Of a DNA stretch of 64,000 nucleotides, positions 11,130-20,000 are shown piece by piece. Under the pieces are notes generated by a model. The model made no database searches. It saw nothing but the letters and a program-made list of their open reading frames with translations, and was not told the DNA's origin. The stretch lies in the NCBI GenBank assembly GCA_022266195.1, contig WHVY01000008.1, forward strand, positions 1,550,001 to 1,614,000. The letters are read 5' to 3'. A program made the position numbers and the translations under genes. The DNA comes from Tetranychus cinnabarinus (taxonomy: Eukaryota; Arthropoda; Arachnida; Trombidiformes; Tetranychidae). Numbering within the stretch: the stretch's first letter is position 1; each line of letters starts with the position of its first letter.

Positions 11130-12930
11130 AATAATTGTTTATTTTTATATTTACAGATTGTATTGGACTCCTGATCGACGACTTCAATACAAATACGAAG
11201 ATATCAACAAATATGGCTATTTCATTGAAAACAGTGTTTCTCTTGTCGATCTTAGTTATCAACGTACAACAATTGGAATCAGCTAAATTACATATTCGCA
11301 ATGAACCTGTTTCACCGTGTTGTCAGCCATCTTTTATAATGAACCTGTTTTCATATTCACCTTGTACTTGCCCTCCACCTCCAACTGCCTTACCTCCTCC
11401 GGTAAAAAAAGAGCCAGTCAAAGTTGAACACACTACACTCAATTATCCTGTATCAACAGTACCACCTAAAGAATACCATGTGAGTCCGTGTGGACCTCCT
11501 CAGTGTTATGTAGATCCAGCTAAACAAACTGCCGAACTTGCAAAGATTTTTAATGAAGGAAGTTCTAGAATTGTTGAGTATACTTCCACTGCCACTGGTC
11601 CTGTTATCTATGTTGCTGAAGCAATAAACTCTGGAGCTGATTTGATACCAATGGCGTTCGCAGCTAGCGGTGATTTCTTGGGTAAAGCTATTTCTGGTCC
11701 AATTAAATTATTCAATAAACTTGGATTTGGATTTCTTACTGGTGCTATCAGTCAAATTATTTCAATTCCTATTACATTTGGTACATCTGTTCGAGCATCC
11801 ATTATTAATGTGCAACCTTACTTGGAAAGAATTATGACAATCGGAAGTAATTGTTGTCCCCAAACGACACAAGCACCACTTTTCTCGTCTGGAATTGAAC
11901 AAATCGCTCTTAAACCTATTGGTATTCTTGCTGGAGCTTCTCATATTGCCTTAGGAAAAATGCTGAACATTGGCGGTACTACATTTAAACTTATTGGTAC
12001 TATGACTAGATTTGGAGGTGAACTTGCAGAGACAGCTGGATATGGTATGAAAAATAACGGCGCTATTAAAGTTGCTGATGGAGTAAGTAGCATTGCAAGT
12101 TTCTTAAAAAAATTGGAAACACCTTCATCAGTTATTTGTGTCGTTGGTGATGATAAAGTTGGATTCTATCAACCTGTTGACGAAAAGAAAAAGGAAAAGG
12201 ACGAAAAGACTGGAAAAGAAAAACCAATCACAGTAACAGAATCTTATAAACCTACAACTTCAGCTTATGTTCCAACAACAACTGCGAAATATATCGTTCC
12301 TGTTACTACTCCATATTCAACTACAACGACTACTGTTAAATATATTCCTCCTGTGACTACACCATATTCAACTACAACGACTGCTGTTAAATACACCACA
12401 GTAACATCATATGTCCCTCCAAAAACAGAAAAACCAACAACTACAACGATGATGCCATATGCGCCTGATTCTTCTTTTTATGATTCTAGTGTAAATATTC
12501 CAGAATTACAAGAAGGAGGTAGTCTCTTATCTGATAATTATCCTCCAAACCCTGAAGAGGAGGAAAAGGATGAAGACTAAATCAAATTGTTGTTTATTTA
12601 ATCAATGTTGTTATTTTATAAATTGACAAGGTTTCATTGTTATTGACCTGTTGTAAATAAGTTTCTTACTTTTAAACAATCATGAAAATCTTGTTATCAT
12701 TGATCAAGATAATACTCTTAAATATGACTTATAAATAAATATCTTGTTCACAATTATAAATTTTATTCAATTCATTCTGATAATTCGGTAACTCTTCTTA
12801 TCTAATACTTACTGTTAACCGTGTTTTAACGATTTTTCAACCTTCTTATGCATCTTATCGGTAAGATTCATTCATTTTAGTAAAAAGAATTCAAATTTTA
12901 TACAAAAATAGTTTAATTTTACATGAAATA
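11130..12930. repeat. Right inner arm of palindrome 1
   Basis: Mirror of 8755-10540. Includes the 5' UTR intron acceptor, the whole B' coding region and the 3' UTR to the TACATGAAATAATAAAT end near 12939, where the cuticle fragment begins. Confidence 0.85.
11213..12580 (+). CDS. Secreted Thr/Pro-rich protein B' (455 aa), twin of B
   Basis: Identical protein to the gene at 9096-10463. The 5' UTR intron is visible as donor TATAAG|GTAAGA (GT at 11061) and acceptor TTTTTATATTTACAG (ends 11156); the ATG at 11135 falls inside this intron, so the start is 11213. Poly(A) signal AATAAA at 12734-12739. Architecture as for B: signal peptide, Cys/Pro segment, hydrophobic Gly/Ala core, Thr-rich repeats, acidic tail. 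The 5' UTR intron differs from that of B by small indels (extra TTTCTTTC and TTAGCTTTACTAG-type repeats), which shows that the two loci are distinct rather than one read twice. Confidence 0.85.
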   Translation: MAISLKTVFLLSILVINVQQLESAKLHIRNEPVSPCCQPSFIMNLFSYSPCTCPPPPTALPPPVKKEPVKVEHTTLNYPVSTVPPKEYHVSPCGPPQCYVDPAKQTAELAKIFNEGSSRIVEYTSTATGPVIYVAEAINSGADLIPMAFAASGDFLGKAISGPIKLFNKLGFGFLTGAISQIISIPITFGTSVRASIINVQPYLERIMTIGSNCCPQTTQAPLFSSGIEQIALKPIGILAGASHIALGKMLNIGGTTFKLIGTMTRFGGELAETAGYGMKNNGAIKVADGVSSIASFLKKLETPSSVICVVGDDKVGFYQPVDEKKKEKDEKTGKEKPITVTESYKPTTSAYVPTTTAKYIVPVTTPYSTTTTTVKYIPPVTTPYSTTTTAVKYTTVTSYVPPKTEKPTTTTMMPYAPDSSFYDSSVNIPELQEGGSLLSDNYPPNPEEEEKDED

Positions 12931-12997
12931 ATAAATAAATCACCATTAATTATCTACAAAACAACAAATAAATCTCGTAATCAAACCACTAATCTCC

Positions 12998-13310
12998 TTA
13001 TAACGGAGATATATTTACTGTCGCAGCTGTAGATGATTTTGGCTGATTTAAAGGTTTGCTTTGTTTATATGTGCTTCTTTTTGGATTCATTGTGAATAAA
13101 TTGATTTGAGATGCAGAATTTCCGATTGAATAATTTACTCTGTAAGGTTCAGCTTCATTACGATTTATTAGTGGAAACAATCCTCTTAATCCAGTTTTGA
13201 AAGCAGCATAAGCCTCTGCTGATGATGAAGAAGAGGTCAACGTTTCACGTGATCTTCTATCATAATTAACATTATCTTCTCTTGGTATTCTCTAGCCCAA
13301 TTATTTCTTT
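12998..13310 (-). pseudogene. 3' fragment of the cuticle-protein gene (copy 2)
   Basis: Encodes the last ~80 residues of the cuticle protein (TSSSSSAEAYAAFKTGLRGL ... VNISPL) and then stops two codons early at TAA. Further upstream (to about 13310) homology to the intact gene continues but with a frameshifting change next to the EDNVNYD segment. The ATG-like start is a Thr-Leu-Thr context in the intact gene (ETLTSSSSS), so this is not a real start. The 3' flank lacks roughly 120 bp present in the other copies. Confidence 0.82.
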
Positions 13311-13374
13311 GTAAGAATCTAAATCATCATACACCTATTCAATTTCATTTGCATCAAAACCAATGATAATAACA

Positions 13375-13683
13375 TTTTATACTTTAATTTGCCAGCGGAT
13401 GTAATCAGCTGAAATGAGAAAAAAATATGTCCGTTTAATAATTTAAAAGTCAGCGCCAATGAAAATAAATTTATGTGTCTAATTTTTTTTGAAATTTTTA
13501 TTCTATTGGCTCTAACATAACTACAGTTTCAAAAATCCTAAAAACAACCAATCACAATCATTAATACTAAAAGGATTGATTTTTTCGAATACGTTTCAGC
13601 TGTTGTAGCCAGTGAAAAGTAAGATTGGTATGGAGCTAAGTTTTACTTTTGTCTGTTAAGATGTTTGCTATTCATTATAAAAG
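13375..13683. promoter_or_regulatory. Outward-TATA module, copy 3 (inverted), promoter of A'
   Basis: Inverted homolog of copies 1 and 2. Plus-strand TATAAAAG at 13676-13683, about 75 nt before the A' ATG. Minus-strand TATAAAA at 13375-13381 faces the dead cuticle fragment. CAGCTG E-boxes at 13406-13411 and 13597-13602 keep their relative positions. Confidence 0.65.
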
Positions 13684-13758
13684 TCATAGACTTTTGTGAA
13701 TTAGCATCAATCAAGTTCTTAAGCCATTTCATATCAGTTTGTGTTTTAAGTTACTAAA

Positions 13759-14352
13759 ATGTGTATTTCATTAAAAACTGTGTTTCTCCTGTCGATCTTA
13801 ATTATCAACATACAACAATTGGAATCAGCTAAATTACATATTCCCAGTGAACATGCTTCACCCCAATTTAATAGACCGAACTTACACATGCAATATAATA
13901 TTGCTTCCTTAGTAAAAAAACTTGACCAGGATTCAGTTGTTCGTATTATTGAAGAGACTGCAGCTGATCTACATCTATATGAACTTCTTGAACATAGGTT
14001 GTTGAAAGAAGTTGAAAAGATAAAAAGTAAAAAAGAAAACCCAAACGAAATACCTTATGGAAATCGTAATCCTCCAGTTTATGTTCCATCAACTGTTGAA
14101 TATATCGCTCCTGTTTCTACTCCATATTCAATTCCATCGAATACTGTTAAATTTATTCCTCGTGTGACTACACCATATTCAACAACGACTGCTGTTAAAT
14201 ACACCAAGCAATATGTGCCTCCAAAAACAGAAAAACCAACAACGAAAACGATGGTTCCATATTTCCCTGACGCAGCTTATGATTCTGGTGCATATATTCC
14301 AGAAGGTATGTCCATATCAAACCCTGAAGAGGATGAAGAGGATGAATACTAA
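13759..14352 (+). CDS. Secreted Thr/Pro-rich protein A' (197 aa), unknown function
   Basis: Intronless. Signal peptide MCISLKTVFLLSILIINIQ.., then LESAKLHIPSEHASP, a charged helical middle (LLEHRLLKEVEKIKSKKEN), Thr/Pro/Tyr-rich units (VSTPYSIPSNTVKF, VTTPYSTTTAVKYT, YVPPKTEKPTTKT) and an acidic end EEDEEDEY. It lacks the ~220-residue hydrophobic core of B/B'. AATAAA at 14505-14510. Mirror partner of A (7192-7887), but diverged along its length, unlike the B pair. It runs tail-to-tail into the intact cuticle gene. Confidence 0.82.
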   Translation: MCISLKTVFLLSILIINIQQLESAKLHIPSEHASPQFNRPNLHMQYNIASLVKKLDQDSVVRIIEETAADLHLYELLEHRLLKEVEKIKSKKENPNEIPYGNRNPPVYVPSTVEYIAPVSTPYSIPSNTVKFIPRVTTPYSTTTAVKYTKQYVPPKTEKPTTKTMVPYFPDAAYDSGAYIPEGMSISNPEEDEEDEY

Positions 14353-14893
14353 ATCCAATTATAGTTTATTTAATCAATGTTGTTATTTTATAAATTGACA
14401 AGGTTTCACTGTTATTGACCTGTTGTAAATAAGTTTCATACTTTTAAACAATCATTAAAATTTTGTATCATTGATCAAGATAATACTCTTAAATATGACT
14501 TATAAATAAATATCTTGTTCACAATTATAAATTTTATTCAATTCATTTGTTAATTCGGTAACTCTTATCATTTACTAATCGTGTTACAGCTATCTATCAA
14601 CCTTCTATGCATCTTATCGGTATTATTCAATGATTTTAGTGCAAAAAATTTAAATTTAATACAAAAACACTTGTTTAATTTTACATGAAATATTAATTGG
14701 CAATTTTAGTTAAAAAATAACAAAAATGTGCTTGTGTCAAAAAATCAGCTAAATAGTTACTTTTTAAGTAAAGGTATGTAACCAAAATAAATAACAATCG
14801 CTTATTAAAACATGAGTTCAGCACAAGAAAAAAAAGATTCACCATTAATTATCTACAAAGCAACAATTTAACGTTGGTTACATGATTATCACA

Positions 14894-17080
14894 CTAATCT
14901 CGGTATAACGGAGATATATTTACTGTCGCAGCTGTAGATGATTGTGGCTGATTTAACGGTTTGCTTGGTGTATATGTGCTTCTTTTTGGATTCATTGTGA
15001 ATAAATTGATTTGAGATTCAGAATTTCCGATTGGATAATTTACTCTGTAAGGTTCAGCTTCATTACGATTTATTAGTGGAAACAATCCTCTCAATCCAGT
15101 TTTGAAAGCAGCATAAGCCTCTGCTGATGATGAAGAAGAGGTCAACGTTTCACGTGATCTCCCATCATAATTAACATTATCTTCTCTTGGTGATAATCCA
15201 ATTATTTGCTTGTAATTATTTAAATTATCCATTGGACCAGTTCGCGGCATATCTCTAGGTCTATCTTCTCTACTTTCGCCCGATCGCATGTGTTGCACCA
15301 ATACAGGTTCCTTTGAATCGGCCTGGTCACCTTCAACATTATACCAATCTCGTTGTCGATAGTTATCTTGATATTTCTTTTGTTGTCCACTGTTATTCAT
15401 TTCAACATCCCGACTGTTCGCCTCGTTAGAATATGACTCCATTGATCCTGAATTTTCATAGAATACTTCGGGAATCAGATTAGTAATGAAATGTGGCTGC
15501 TCTGATGATAATTCATTTCTCGAAGTCTCATAAGATTCAGTCAATGGTTTATCTGGGTATGCGGCAGGTCTTTTCCTTGTCGGTTCTCGTCGATTGTTTG
15601 GTATTGATGAAGCTCGAGCGGAATATTGTGGAGAAGAGGATTTTACCGTATTCATCTGGTGAATTGGTTTACTCGGATTATTCTGGTATCCGATCTCAGC
15701 TGAACGTTGGTAACTATCCCTTTCATTTGGATAACTATTTTCCCGATTAATTTTATTTTTACTCATTTCTTGCTCATTTGAGTAGTTGCTCACATCATGG
15801 ACTGGTTTATGTTCAGTTGACTCATTTGAATCAGACGATTGTTGGAAACGGCCAACAGGTAAAGGAAATTCGGGAAGGTCATAATCAACACGAGGAACAG
15901 TTGGTGGAGCTATCAGTTGAGTAGGATTACGATCTCTTGATGATTTGGATCGGCCGAGGTCTTTTGGTTTCTGTTTGGGTTTATTTATCATGTGATTATG
16001 ACTATCATAGTGCTGCTTTGCATCGTTAGTCCATCGGTCATCAGTATGATGTCTTAAAGACGATTTGCCAACATTTTTAACATCAGAGCTTTCATGGTTA
16101 GTCCATTTCATTTCTGATTCTTTTCTGATGATTGCTGGATTTTTAGATTGTTTGGTAATTTTCTTATCAAGCGGTTCATGGTAAAATCTTTGTTCACTTT
16201 TCTCAATCGGTTTTATTTCTCTTTGTTCAGTTGACTGTCTTCTTTTACTCAAATCATAAGCTGAATATTGACGCTCTTTTTTCAAGCTGCGAGTTCTTTC
16301 CTCTGGTGACAATTTTTTAGTTGATGAATAGCTATGAGGTTTATCAACAATCCATTGATTACTTGGTTTAATCTTATTTTCGTTTGGAGGGTCTTGATGT
16401 CTTGGAGACCAATCCGCTGCGGCAGATAAATACTGAGATTCTGCATCTCGAGCTGAATCTGATCTTGATCGTAGCTTTTGTCTAAATGCTGCAGAAGACG
16501 ATACAGACGGTGTTGGTGGTCTAGGTGGTGCCAATGGTGGTAGTGGCCTGTCATCAGAATCGTATGATTTTTCGTTATTTTTTCGATAACTGTCATAGTC
16601 ATGAGTTGCCTGTTTCTTGTGTTGTTTGACTGGTTCGTCATAATGTTTGGTTATTGGATGTTTTACTGATTTCAGGTGGTCATCATTCATAATATTTCGA
16701 GCCAATGATGAGATAGGAACTGGTGTTGTTACATCAGGTGTATAAGGTTTGGTAACCAGTGAAACAGTCGGTGAATTATATCCTTGAATTCCAGGCTCGT
16801 TTGAGCTCATTTTAACACGAAAACCATTTTTATCGGCAATATATTCAACCTTTCGATAGATACCATTGGCGTCAACATAACCATAAGAGCCAACTTTAGC
16901 ACCATCTCCATCGCTCTCCTCATGACGATGCTGTAAATTTCCTTGTCCATCCTCAATCTCATATCCAAACTGATAAGGTTTTTTTATTTTATCGTCACTA
17001 ATGTCTTTGAAATCGTGCACCAGCTGAAAAGATAACAAACAATAATTAATTAATGAAAAAATTTGAAAATTTCTCAACAT
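14894..17080 (-). CDS. Cuticle protein, Rebers-Riddiford (CPR) family, with very long tail
   Basis: Structural chitin-binding protein of the cuticle. The CPR (chitin_bind_4) domain occupies about residues 34-97: KPYQFGYEIEDGQGNLQHRH, GAKVGSYGYVDANGIYRKVE, YIADKNGFRV, NEPG, the chelicerate-type consensus. The remaining ~630 residues are disordered, rich in Ser, Arg, Lys, Asp, Tyr and Gln, with a Pro stretch (PLPPLAPPRPPTPSV). The frame could extend to a GTG at 17089, so the start is taken at the ATG at 17080. An alternative is that bases around 17024-17060 are an intron end (minus-strand TATCTTTTCAG before CTGGTGCACG) with a first exon further upstream. The encoded MLRNFQIFSLINYCLLSFQ can also act as a signal peptide. 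Two 3' fragments of this gene lie in the palindrome. Confidence 0.85.
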   Translation of the reverse strand: MLRNFQIFSLINYCLLSFQLVHDFKDISDDKIKKPYQFGYEIEDGQGNLQHRHEESDGDGAKVGSYGYVDANGIYRKVEYIADKNGFRVKMSSNEPGIQGYNSPTVSLVTKPYTPDVTTPVPISSLARNIMNDDHLKSVKHPITKHYDEPVKQHKKQATHDYDSYRKNNEKSYDSDDRPLPPLAPPRPPTPSVSSSAAFRQKLRSRSDSARDAESQYLSAAADWSPRHQDPPNENKIKPSNQWIVDKPHSYSSTKKLSPEERTRSLKKERQYSAYDLSKRRQSTEQREIKPIEKSEQRFYHEPLDKKITKQSKNPAIIRKESEMKWTNHESSDVKNVGKSSLRHHTDDRWTNDAKQHYDSHNHMINKPKQKPKDLGRSKSSRDRNPTQLIAPPTVPRVDYDLPEFPLPVGRFQQSSDSNESTEHKPVHDVSNYSNEQEMSKNKINRENSYPNERDSYQRSAEIGYQNNPSKPIHQMNTVKSSSPQYSARASSIPNNRREPTRKRPAAYPDKPLTESYETSRNELSSEQPHFITNLIPEVFYENSGSMESYSNEANSRDVEMNNSGQQKKYQDNYRQRDWYNVEGDQADSKEPVLVQHMRSGESREDRPRDMPRTGPMDNLNNYKQIIGLSPREDNVNYDGRSRETLTSSSSSAEAYAAFKTGLRGLFPLINRNEAEPYRVNYPIGNSESQINLFTMNPKRSTYTPSKPLNQPQSSTAATVNISPLYRD

Positions 17081-17099
17081 TGGAAACACAATTTGTCAG

Positions 17100-20000
17100 C
17101 AAATTTAATGAATCTTGAATTTGAAGTATTCATTGTACAAATATTTGTAGTAATTATTGTCTAACTTCGTTTAATTAGTTATCAAATATTTGTCAACTAC
17201 AGCATAGAATAGCAATAAGAATCAAAGTCAGAGAAAAATTGATTTTTTTCTCGTGCATTTAGCATGGCTTGATTAAACTTAGGTGTTAAGGTTCAACAGC
17301 TCTTTAGCGGTTAACCAACCATTAAAGTATTACCGTGATCAAACTATCAAAATGCTGTAAGCCATAATCCTATTTACACTTTTACAATCACTTTGTTTCA
17401 AGCTGATGCTCGATTATACAGCTTATTAAAACAGTCAACAATTCATTGAATGTACACAGTAATTAGATGAGAACATTTGACTTGATTGATTTACCAAAAA
17501 TGATAATTTCAACATTTAACTATTCCATAAATAATCTTGAGGTTTAAACAATTGATTGTCACATTTTACCGTTCAACTCTTTTTTTAGTGAAATGTAATG
17601 AATCAATTGGTACAATTTTGCATCGACATCAATAATTGTGCACTTTAGTAATAATTAGCATGTTTTTTGCAGCAAAAAACCAACACAATACAGGTTAAAT
17701 ATAAATTGTTAACTCTAATAACCTGCGATAATCACAAGTTCCTGCATTTGTTTGCAAAATATATTATAATCACTTGGCAAGGTAATAGTTTTGCTTTTTT
17801 TATGGTCATTCATGTTGGCAAACGCCGATCCAATTTCGATGGCATTTCCTCCTCGAATCATCAAACGGTATCATCTCAATCTTGGCATTTAATGAAATTT
17901 GGATCCCATGATCTAATAAGGCTCAATGATGAGAATTGATCAGCTAATATAATTAAATGTTGAGTAATCTTTGTATGGCATCTTTTTGTTTAAGCTTGAG
18001 GTAACCCATTAAATGATATTCATTGAAATTAATCGTCTTGAAACCATTTGATTATAAGCATGAGAATCAATTCAAAGCAAATGGGTTCAACTGATATCGA
18101 CCAAAATGATCTTCATATCTAATAAGTCCTGGGTTACATAACAGTACAATTAAAATTCATAAATGATTAAAAGATTATCTTTTAAATCATCATATGTTAG
18201 ATTAACTTGGCCAAAAAAGGTTGGTAATACAATTAACAGTTCACCCGATTAGAGGCTGATTAATCCTTCCTAACTAAACATGTGGAGAAAAAAAAGATCA
18301 ATGTTAAAAAGATTATTGATAACAATCAAAAAATAATAATAATAAGCAACAATTCACCTCAATTTTGAAATGGTATCACACAAATTGGTTACTTGTATCC
18401 CATTTTGATGGGAATATGTAGATTAAGATTAAGATGTTTATGGATGAATGAGCACATCACAAGTAATTTTCAAGTAAATTACAAATCTTGAGAAAATATT
18501 AATCACTGATGAACAATGTTGAAACGATTGAAGACAGATTATCCGAGTAAACAATAATCGTAAAAAAATAATTTACAGTTTACTTGGTTATTTGGTTGCC
18601 ATACTTGCGACGACACATTTATTTTAACGGAAAAATGAAGCAACCAAAAATTGGATTGATTAACATTAAAAAAAAGATTGACATAAACAATTAAAGCAGA
18701 TTCCGATTGTAACCCAGATGAATTAGGACAGCTTAACGGTTAAGGAACCACAAAATTTGAAAATTGTAATCATTTTTAACGGCAAAAAACAATTTAAAAC
18801 ACTTTGAGTGACACCTCTACTCATCACTATCAATTTTCAAATTTCATTGGTTCAACCTAAATAACTGTTGGTTACTTTGAAAAGGCGCCTAAAATGAAAA
18901 CAATAAATTCCCTCAAAATTTTAAATTTACATAATAATGATAGAATAATAATTTCATTATTAGCTTTTAATTTATTAATTTATTAACGACAAACAATTTA
19001 TCTAAAAATAAATCACTTCTATCGAGACTCGAACGTCTAATTTCAATCTAAATAGATTTCAATAGTTGACCAGATGAATACAGTTGATCAGAACTCAAAA
19101 TCTGTAAAATGGTCAATCAATTGTCAGGAGTTAAATCAAATGTCACTGGAAGAAAAATTCATTTAACTTGATTCTTTCCGGATTAATCAATTAAATGTTG
19201 AACCATTTTGTCAATGTTTAATCTATTGTCAATCATTGTTAATACAAGAAGGTGAAACGTTCATTGTTAATCAAATAGAATCATTAATTCTTAATCAACC
19301 CTTGCAATCTAAATAATAGAAACAGAATTAAAAAGCAAAAATTGTTCCAAAACAATTGAAATTAACATTAAGTTGACCCGATTAAAGTGAGATTCAAAAG
19401 ATACTCTGGAAATGTGTTACAATTAACTGATTGAGAACCACTAGTAAGGTATAGTTAACAATATTCATTTGTGTATCAACTGTCGATCGTAAGGTTAAGT
19501 CTAAATTTTAATCATTTTAATCAACTGTTTTCCTTAATTAATTACCTTAATAACGTTTGATTGAATGCAACTGTAAATTATTAAATCACGTTTAGCTTTT
19601 AATGTGATCATTTTGTTTGCTTGTTAACGCCAAATATTGATTAATACTTCAACAGATTCTGAAGATTGCAATTAATAGATTGGTTGAGATGAAAATGATC
19701 ACAATTTGGATAAATAATTCAACATTTTTCAAGTTCAGGAAAATGTATTTGATAATATTGATCAGTCAAGAATTGAGTGTAAATTTGAATACAATTTGGT
19801 TATTTTCAATCAAATTTAATTGCTGGTCAACAATCCAAGTTACAGTTGAGAGGATAATTGTTGTTTCCTTCAATTGTCAATAATGAAGCATATTTTACTT
19901 CCAGAAACTCAATTATTATCAACTTCAACCAACTCAAGATGATAATCGTGTTTGTTTCAAGGGTTTCTTGTTAATCATCTGCAATTCAAAATGACCAAAC

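Larger units (their letters stand above)
7030..14560. repeat. Nested imperfect palindrome of a secreted-protein cluster
   Basis: Sequence left of about 10.84 kb reappears inverted on the right. The order is gene A (-), outward-TATA module, cuticle-gene fragment (+), gene B (-), central module, gene B' (+), cuticle fragment (-), outward-TATA module, gene A' (+). The inner arms are nearly identical while the outer pair A/A' has diverged (231 versus 197 aa). 3' UTRs with AATAAA about 155 nt after each stop are shared by all four genes. The palindrome abuts the intact cuticle gene on the right. Confidence 0.88.

Noticed and set aside
11135..11212. N-terminal extension of B' (and of B up to 10541)
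   Set aside because: The upstream ATG lies inside a 5' UTR intron with clear donor and acceptor; the ATG at 11213 starts a proper signal peptide.
17667..17939. 90-codon plus-strand frame
   Set aside because: No domain, signal peptide or splice context; composition matches surrounding intergenic DNA.
18990..19080. TTCGAGTC-like B box on the minus strand suggesting a tRNA
   Set aside because: Acceptor and T-arm stems do not pair, so a tRNA cloverleaf cannot be built.
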